From Lysobacterales bacterium (GTDB lineage Bacteria; Pseudomonadota; Gammaproteobacteria; Xanthomonadales; SZUA-36), in NCBI GenBank assembly GCA_026193295.1, contig JAPHSB010000398.1:1-10765 (forward strand): a DNA stretch of 10,765 nt, in the 5' to 3' direction. The notes under the pieces are model-generated. The model was not told where the DNA came from. It did not search any database and saw only the letters and a list, made by a program, of their open reading frames with translations. The translations under genes and the position numbers were made by a program. Position 1 is the first letter of the stretch; each line of letters begins with the position of its first letter. This document shows, piece by piece, positions 6,831-10,765 of this stretch.

Positions 6831-6901
6831 CTGCTTGATTAAATATACCTATACGTTATTTAATATATTATTGTATTACCGAATATGCTATGCTGTTTGG
6901 C
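6831..6901 (+). promoter_or_regulatory. AT-rich promoter island with palindrome upstream of the TetR gene
   Basis: About 60 bp of very AT-rich DNA (6835-6895) interrupts otherwise GC-rich sequence. It contains a perfect 10-bp palindrome TAATATATTA (6861-6870), a TTGATT (6835-6840) 18 nt before TTTAAT (6859-6864), and a second -10-like TATGCT (6884-6889) next to the start codon. ATAC (6851-6854) and GTAT (6873-6876) flank the palindrome slightly off-centre. It probably holds the promoter and an autoregulatory TetR operator; the exact elements are uncertain. Confidence 0.5.
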
Positions 6902-7474
6902 ATGGTCAGGCAATACAATTCCAGCAGACGCCGCAAGGCAGCTGAGCAAACCCGCCAGGACATCCTGCAGGCCGCCCTGAAACTGCACGCCGAAGGCATC
7001 ACCGAGTTCGAGCCGCTGGCGCGGCAGGCCGGCTGTTCCGTGGCCACGGTGCGCAAGCACTTTCCGACCAAGGAAACGCTGTTTCAGAACTGCACCCGGA
7101 CCTTCGCCGAAACCCTCACCCTGCCGGACCTGAAGCAACTCGCCGCCATCGCCGATGCCCGGCAGCGCACCGAGGCGAGCGTGTCAGAACTCTGCCGAGT
7201 CCACGAGGCCATGTTTGGATACGCCTGGCTTGGCGCGCAGCAGCGCGGCAATTCCCCGACCCTGGACAGTGAAATGGCCGCGTACGAAGGCCTGGCGGAC
7301 GCCGTGGCCGCCATCATCGCGCCGGCAGACTCGGCCAGGGCCGCCCTGGTCAGGGGGCTGCTCGATTTTCTGACCTACCGGGCCTTGCGCCTGTCCGGGC
7401 GCCTGTCCGAGCAAGAGGCCGCGTCCCAATTGGGCGCGACAATTCTGACACTCACACATTTCCGGAGCGGGTAA
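6902..7474 (+). CDS. TetR-family transcriptional regulator
   Basis: 190 residues from ATG 6902 (194 from an upstream in-frame ATG at 6890). Neither has a clear Shine-Dalgarno. The later start gives the usual basic N-terminus (VRQYNSSRRRKAAEQTRQDI) and does not overlap the -10-like TATGCT at 6884-6889. The TetR DNA-binding domain spans about 15-62: helix 1 DILQAALKLHAEG, helix 2 FEPLARQAG, recognition helix SVATVRKHFPTKETLF, a near-standard TetR_N pattern. The remaining ~130 residues form the helical ligand-binding/dimer domain, which has no recognisable ligand signature. The gene precedes the MBL-fold gene by 37 bp on the same strand, and the AT-rich island sits upstream, so it likely represses its own operon (inference). 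Confidence 0.93.
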   Translation: MVRQYNSSRRRKAAEQTRQDILQAALKLHAEGITEFEPLARQAGCSVATVRKHFPTKETLFQNCTRTFAETLTLPDLKQLAAIADARQRTEASVSELCRVHEAMFGYAWLGAQQRGNSPTLDSEMAAYEGLADAVAAIIAPADSARAALVRGLLDFLTYRALRLSGRLSEQEAASQLGATILTLTHFRSG

Positions 7475-7496
7475 GTCACCAGCTCGCCAGCGGCCC

Positions 7497-7503
7497 AGGA
7501 GGG
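7497..7503 (+). promoter_or_regulatory. Strong Shine-Dalgarno site of the MBL-fold gene
   Basis: AGGAGGG lies 8 nt before ATG 7512, the best ribosome-binding site in the right arm. It fixes the start of the MBL-fold protein and suggests that it is translated more strongly than the TetR protein, whose start lacks such a site. Confidence 0.8.
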
Positions 7504-7511
7504 TCCAAACC

Positions 7512-8240
7512 ATGAACAGCAAGCAACAAAACGGTACCACGATCGACGAAATCGCCAGCGGTATCTATCGCATCAGCACGCCGGTGCCGCCGGCAGCAAT
7601 TCCCGGCGGATTCACCTTCAACCAGTACCTGATCGTGGATGACGAGCCATTGCTCCATCACACGGGATTGTTGAAGATGTTTCCGGCCGTTCGGGAAGCC
7701 ATCGCGTCAGTGATAGCACCCGAGTCCCTGCGCTACATCAGCTTTTCCCACTACGAGGCCGACGAATGCGGCTCGCTGAACGAATTCCTGCGTTTGGCTC
7801 CACAGGCCGAGCCGCTGTGCAGCCGCATCGCCAAGATGGTCAGCGTGGACGACGTGGCCCTGCGACCTGCCCACGCCTTGGCCGATGGCGAGGAACTCTC
7901 GTTGGGTACACACGTGGTACGCTGGATCGACACCCCCCACCTGCCACACGCCTGGGAATGCGGTCACCTGTTCGAAACCACGACAAAAACCCTGTTCTGC
8001 GGCGACCTCTTTACCCAGGGCGGCCATGAACACGAGCCGCTGACCTCGAACGACATCCTCGAGTCCAGCGAAACGATGCGCGGTGGCCTGGACTATTTCT
8101 CGCAAACCCGGCAGGTGCATGAGCTGACGGAAAAGCTCGCGGCCACGTCGCCGCGTATCCTGGCCTGCATGCACGGCTCGGCGTGGCAAGGCGACGGCGC
8201 CGCGCTGCTGCGACAACTGGCGGGGCGGCTGGCTGCCTGA
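7512..8240 (+). CDS. MBL-fold metallo-hydrolase, flavodiiron/ODP-like diiron domain without flavodoxin
   Basis: 242 residues, the size of a stand-alone metallo-beta-lactamase-fold domain. Metal-site motifs in order: SHYEADE (H80, E82, D84, with E85 where flavodiiron proteins commonly have a second His), TPHLPHAWECG (H143 or H146), FCGDLF (D165) and ACMHGSAW (H221). The H-x-E-x-D pattern with ligands near 146, 165 and 221 resembles the O2/NO-reducing flavodiiron family (e.g. Roo) and the ODP subfamily rather than hydrolytic MBL enzymes, which have HxHxDH. No flavodoxin or rubredoxin domain is attached, so an FMN partner would have to be separate; none is in the window. Inferred role: oxygen/NO binding, sensing or reduction in the cytoplasm, though a hydrolase cannot be excluded. 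It sits 37 bp after the TetR gene and 39 bp before the alpha/beta hydrolase gene. Confidence 0.88.
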   Translation: MNSKQQNGTTIDEIASGIYRISTPVPPAAIPGGFTFNQYLIVDDEPLLHHTGLLKMFPAVREAIASVIAPESLRYISFSHYEADECGSLNEFLRLAPQAEPLCSRIAKMVSVDDVALRPAHALADGEELSLGTHVVRWIDTPHLPHAWECGHLFETTTKTLFCGDLFTQGGHEHEPLTSNDILESSETMRGGLDYFSQTRQVHELTEKLAATSPRILACMHGSAWQGDGAALLRQLAGRLAA

Positions 8241-8279
8241 ACCGCGCCGCCCGGGCCAAACAGGGCGTAAGATAAGGCC

Positions 8280-9176
8280 ATGAGTTTTTCACGCAGCGAG
8301 ATCTCCTTTGAGTCCGCCGGCCAGCATTGCCGTGGCTGGCTGTATCTGCCCGTAGCCGCGGGGCCGCACCCGGTTATCGTGATGGCCCATGGCTTCGGCG
8401 CCGTCAAGGAAATGGGCCTCGACGCCTACGCCGAGCGTTTCGCGCAGGCCGGCTACGCCTGCCTGGTGTTCGACTACCGCCATTTCGGCGCCAGCGACGG
8501 CGAACCACGACAACTGCTGGACATCGATTCTCAGCTGCAGGACTGGGCTTCCGCCATCGCCTGTGCCCGCGGCCGTGACGAGCTGGACCAGGAGCGCGTG
8601 GTGCTGTGGGGCACCTCCTTTGCCGGCGGCCATGCACTGGTGGCCGGCGCGCGGGACGGCAGCGTGGCGGCCGTGATTTCCCAGTGTCCGTTCACCGACG
8701 GCCCCGCCTCGGTGCGGGTGATGGAGTTCCGCGTCTTGCTGCGGGTCAGTTGGCTGGCCCTGCGCGACGCCGTCGGCAGCCTGTTTGGCCGTGCGCCCGT
8801 GCTGGTGCCCAGTGCCGGTGAGCCCGGCTCGACCGCCATGATGACCGCGCCGGATGTGGTGCCTGGCTACCTGGGCCTGGTACCGGACGGCTTCGAATTC
8901 CGTAACGAAGTGGCCGCCCGCATCGCCCTGCACGTGCTCTTCTACCGGCCCGGTCGTTCCGCCGCCAAACTCCAGTGTCCGGTCTTGTTCTGCGTCTGCG
9001 ACGCGGACAGCGTCGCGCCGACAGGGGCCACCCTGAGCCACGCCGCCCGAGCCCCGCGAGGCGAAATCAAACGTTATCCCGAGGGCCATTTCGATATCTA
9101 CACGGGAGAGCCCTTCGAACGAGTCACCACCGATCAGTTGGAATTCCTTCGGCGGCACATCCCGACTCCCGGCTAG
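8280..9176 (+). CDS. Alpha/beta-fold hydrolase
   Basis: 298 residues. Motifs of the alpha/beta-hydrolase fold appear in order: MAHGFGAVKEMGL (oxyanion-hole HGF, 37-39), FDYRHFGASDG, nucleophile elbow GTSFAGG (S113), an inserted cap-like region (about 140-225), acid residue in VCDADSVAP (D243, or D241), and catalytic H270 in PEGHFDIY. All three triad positions are intact. The pattern is close to the dienelactone-hydrolase/S15-like group of uncharacterised esterases; the substrate is unknown. No signal peptide, so cytoplasmic. The ATG at 8280 has only a poor AAGG 2 nt upstream. A -10-like TAAGAT (8268-8273) just before it leaves open a near-leaderless transcript, but no -35 is visible and read-through from the MBL gene (39-bp gap) is simpler. 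Confidence 0.9.
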   Translation: MSFSRSEISFESAGQHCRGWLYLPVAAGPHPVIVMAHGFGAVKEMGLDAYAERFAQAGYACLVFDYRHFGASDGEPRQLLDIDSQLQDWASAIACARGRDELDQERVVLWGTSFAGGHALVAGARDGSVAAVISQCPFTDGPASVRVMEFRVLLRVSWLALRDAVGSLFGRAPVLVPSAGEPGSTAMMTAPDVVPGYLGLVPDGFEFRNEVAARIALHVLFYRPGRSAAKLQCPVLFCVCDADSVAPTGATLSHAARAPRGEIKRYPEGHFDIYTGEPFERVTTDQLEFLRRHIPTPG

Positions 9177-9179
9177 CGG

Positions 9180-9218
9180 AAAGGGCCCTGACCCCTTTGT
9201 TCGACCCCTTTTGTTCGG
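9180..9218. repeat. REP-like palindrome and short tandem repeat
   Basis: AAAGGG (9180-9185) and CCCTTT (9193-9198) form a 6-bp stem with a 7-nt loop right after the hydrolase stop codon. Overlapping it is a tandem repeat, GACCCCTTTGTTC (9190-9202) then GACCCCTTTTGTTC (9203-9216), differing by one inserted T. Read on the minus strand this gives AAAGGGGTC units, a string often found in extragenic palindromes near REP-associated (Y1) transposases in gammaproteobacteria; that link is from memory, and no transposase is here. It could also act as a weak terminator for the hydrolase operon. Confidence 0.45.
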
Positions 9219-9306
9219 ACCAATGCGGCCCGGCCCCGTCGCTGCTGGCTGGCCACCACCGCCTCCCAGGCGTACCATGCACTTCCTTCAGCTGAGGTCA
9301 CACCCC

Positions 9307-10765
9307 ATGAAACACCTGCCGTCAATTCTGCTGTGCTCGGGACTGTGCCTGGCTTCCGCCGCAGCTGTCGCCGATACCGACCTGGCGGTGGTGAACCGAA
9401 TCAAGGACCAGGCTTTCAATCATTCGCAGGTGGTCGACTACATGTATTACCTGGCGGACGAGAACGGCCCGCGCCTGGCCGCGTCTCCCGGCTATCGGCG
9501 CGCCGCGAACTGGGCGGTCGACACCCTCAGGCGCGAAGGGATCGAAAGCGCGCGTCTCGACCCCTTCGGCACAATCGGCCGCAGCTGGGCGTGGTCAAGC
9601 GTTGCCGTGCAGATGGTCGAGCCGCAGGCGACCAGCCTGAACGCGGTACCACTGGCATGGAGTGCCGGCACCGACGGCACGCTCACGGCGCCGGTGGTCT
9701 TCGCTCCGCTATGGGACGACGACGAGGATCCGCAACAGAGCGACCTGGTCGCACTCGCCCAGCGCATCGAAACGTACAAGCAGCAATATGCCGGCAAGTT
9801 GGACGGCCACATCGTGCTGCTCGCGCCCAGGCGGACTTTTAATCTGCCGTCGGAGCCGGAAACCCAGCGCTGGACCACTGCGGATCTGGACGACATGAAG
9901 TCGGCGCGCGACCCATTGCTGACCGATGTATACGAGTGGCCATTGCTCAAACTTCCGGTCGATACCGATGAGCGCTGGCTGCAGTACGAAGTGGTGCCGG
10001 CCGAGATCCAGTCGGACTACTCGGGCCGCCATGACCGGCTGATGGATCGCCTGATCCGGTTTCTCAATGACGAGCATGCCGTGGCTGTCATGACGACCAA
10101 TACCGAGGGCAATGGCGGCGTCATATTCGCCGAGAGCTTCGGCTCGCACATGGCTTCGACCAGCATCCCGCCCCCGGCCGTGCAGCTGATGCCGGAGCAC
10201 TACAACCGGCTGCTGCGCCTACTCGAGCGCGACGTGCCGGTCACCCTGAGCGTCAACGTCGAGGCCTCGTTTCCGGAAGAGAACGCCGAGGGCGCGAACG
10301 TGATCGCGGAACTGCCGGGCAAGGTCAAACGCCGCGAGGTGGTGATGATGGGGGCGCACCTCGATTCCTGGCACGCCGGCACCGGCGCAACCGACAACGC
10401 AGCGGGTGTTGCGGTCGTGATGGAAGCCATGCGCATCCTGCGAACCCTTGATCTCGACCTGGACCGGACCGTGCGCCTGGGCCTGTGGGACGGCGAGGAA
10501 ATCGGCCACCTGGGTTCGCGCGCCTACGTGCGCGAGCACTTCGGCGACCCGGTCAGCATGACCCTGAAGCCGGAGCACGAGACGTTTTCGGTGTACTTCA
10601 ACATCGACACCGGCAGTGGGCGCACGCGCGGCATACTGACCCAGGCCAACGACATGGTGCGACCGATCTTCGCCGAACTGATGCGACCCTTCGAGGAACT
10701 GGGCGTCACGGCGATCGTGCCGCGCAACGACTGGGGCACCGACCACCAGGCCTTCGACGCGGTCG
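9307..10765 (+). CDS. Secreted M28-family zinc aminopeptidase (partial, runs off the window)
   Basis: 486 complete codons from ATG 9307 with no stop before the window end. GAGG (9294-9297) lies 9 nt upstream of the start. A signal peptide occupies residues 1-22 (cleavage after AVA, before DTD). The region of about 120-320 is where many M28 enzymes carry a PA-type insert. The peptidase core shows the full co-catalytic zinc site: H351 and D353 in GAHLDSW, D363 in GATDNAAG, E397 (general base) and E398 in DGEEIG, D434 in NIDTGSG, and H480 in GTDHQAFD. Family members remove N-terminal amino acids from peptides (leucyl, glutamate-carboxypeptidase-like and similar). Only a short C-terminal tail should be missing. 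Periplasmic or secreted by inference. The 130-bp spacer and repeat upstream suggest a unit separate from the TetR operon. A -10-like TACCAT (9273-9278) is present without a convincing -35. Confidence 0.93.
   Translation, partial: MKHLPSILLCSGLCLASAAAVADTDLAVVNRIKDQAFNHSQVVDYMYYLADENGPRLAASPGYRRAANWAVDTLRREGIESARLDPFGTIGRSWAWSSVAVQMVEPQATSLNAVPLAWSAGTDGTLTAPVVFAPLWDDDEDPQQSDLVALAQRIETYKQQYAGKLDGHIVLLAPRRTFNLPSEPETQRWTTADLDDMKSARDPLLTDVYEWPLLKLPVDTDERWLQYEVVPAEIQSDYSGRHDRLMDRLIRFLNDEHAVAVMTTNTEGNGGVIFAESFGSHMASTSIPPPAVQLMPEHYNRLLRLLERDVPVTLSVNVEASFPEENAEGANVIAELPGKVKRREVVMMGAHLDSWHAGTGATDNAAGVAVVMEAMRILRTLDLDLDRTVRLGLWDGEEIGHLGSRAYVREHFGDPVSMTLKPEHETFSVYFNIDTGSGRTRGILTQANDMVRPIFAELMRPFEELGVTAIVPRNDWGTDHQAFDAV

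Noticed and set aside
7512..8240. Beta-lactamase or other antibiotic-resistance function for the MBL-fold protein
   Set aside because: The metal motif is HxExD rather than HxHxDH, pointing to the diiron branch, not to zinc beta-lactamases.
8289..9278. 329-codon minus-strand open frame opposite the alpha/beta hydrolase gene
   Set aside because: Gly/Arg/His-rich shadow translation with no fold motifs; the plus strand has a full catalytic triad.
1..10765. CRISPR array, tRNA, rRNA, integrase or intact insertion sequence
   Set aside because: No regularly spaced repeats, no cloverleaf-like or rRNA-like sequence, and no transposase or recombinase motif seen on reading both strands; only short extragenic palindromes are present.

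Overview
This is a GC-rich (about 60-65% by eye) bacterial chromosomal window of nine protein genes with short intergenic gaps. Most have Shine-Dalgarno sites or Sec-type signal peptides. Codon use, gene families (outer-membrane-like domain, periplasmic enzymes, M28 peptidase with signal peptide) and spacing suggest a Gram-negative proteobacterium. An environmental gammaproteobacterium is my best guess, with low confidence. I see no rRNA, tRNA, CRISPR array, phage gene or intact transposase.

Left arm (1-3838, all minus strand, read right to left): an AraC-family regulator with an N-terminal cupin domain, then a secreted class I cytochrome c fused to a beta-rich, outer-membrane-like C-terminal domain, then a carotenoid/retinol-type FAD oxidoreductase (RetSat/CrtI-like). 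Co-orientation and gaps of about 75-115 bp suggest a loosely linked transcription unit. A hairpin-rich spacer between the cytochrome and the flavoenzyme may act as attenuator or partial terminator.

Centre (3839-6830): the regulator is divergent from a plus-strand periplasmic isochorismatase-like cysteine hydrolase. The shared 163-bp region holds an imperfect inverted repeat that could be the regulator's operator. The hydrolase is followed by the most distinctive protein here: an N-terminal VioB-type ferritin-like region joined to a divergent [4Fe-4S] mono-cluster domain and two CDGSH [2Fe-2S] domains. A candidate promoter and a 9-bp hairpin lie between these two genes, so the fusion gene may have its own control.

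Right arm (6831-10765, all plus): a sharply AT-rich 70-bp promoter island precedes a TetR-family regulator. It is followed closely by a metallo-beta-lactamase-fold protein of the diiron (ODP/flavodiiron-like) type and an alpha/beta hydrolase, probably one operon. After a 130-bp spacer with a short tandem repeat and a REP-like palindrome comes a secreted M28 zinc aminopeptidase that runs off the window end.

The window is a redox/hydrolase accessory region. Two fusions (cytochrome c with outer-membrane-like domain; ferritin-like with three Fe-S domains), a flavoenzyme and a diiron-type MBL protein, each near its own one-component regulator, hint at redox- or metabolite-triggered catabolism. No substrate can be read from the sequence.
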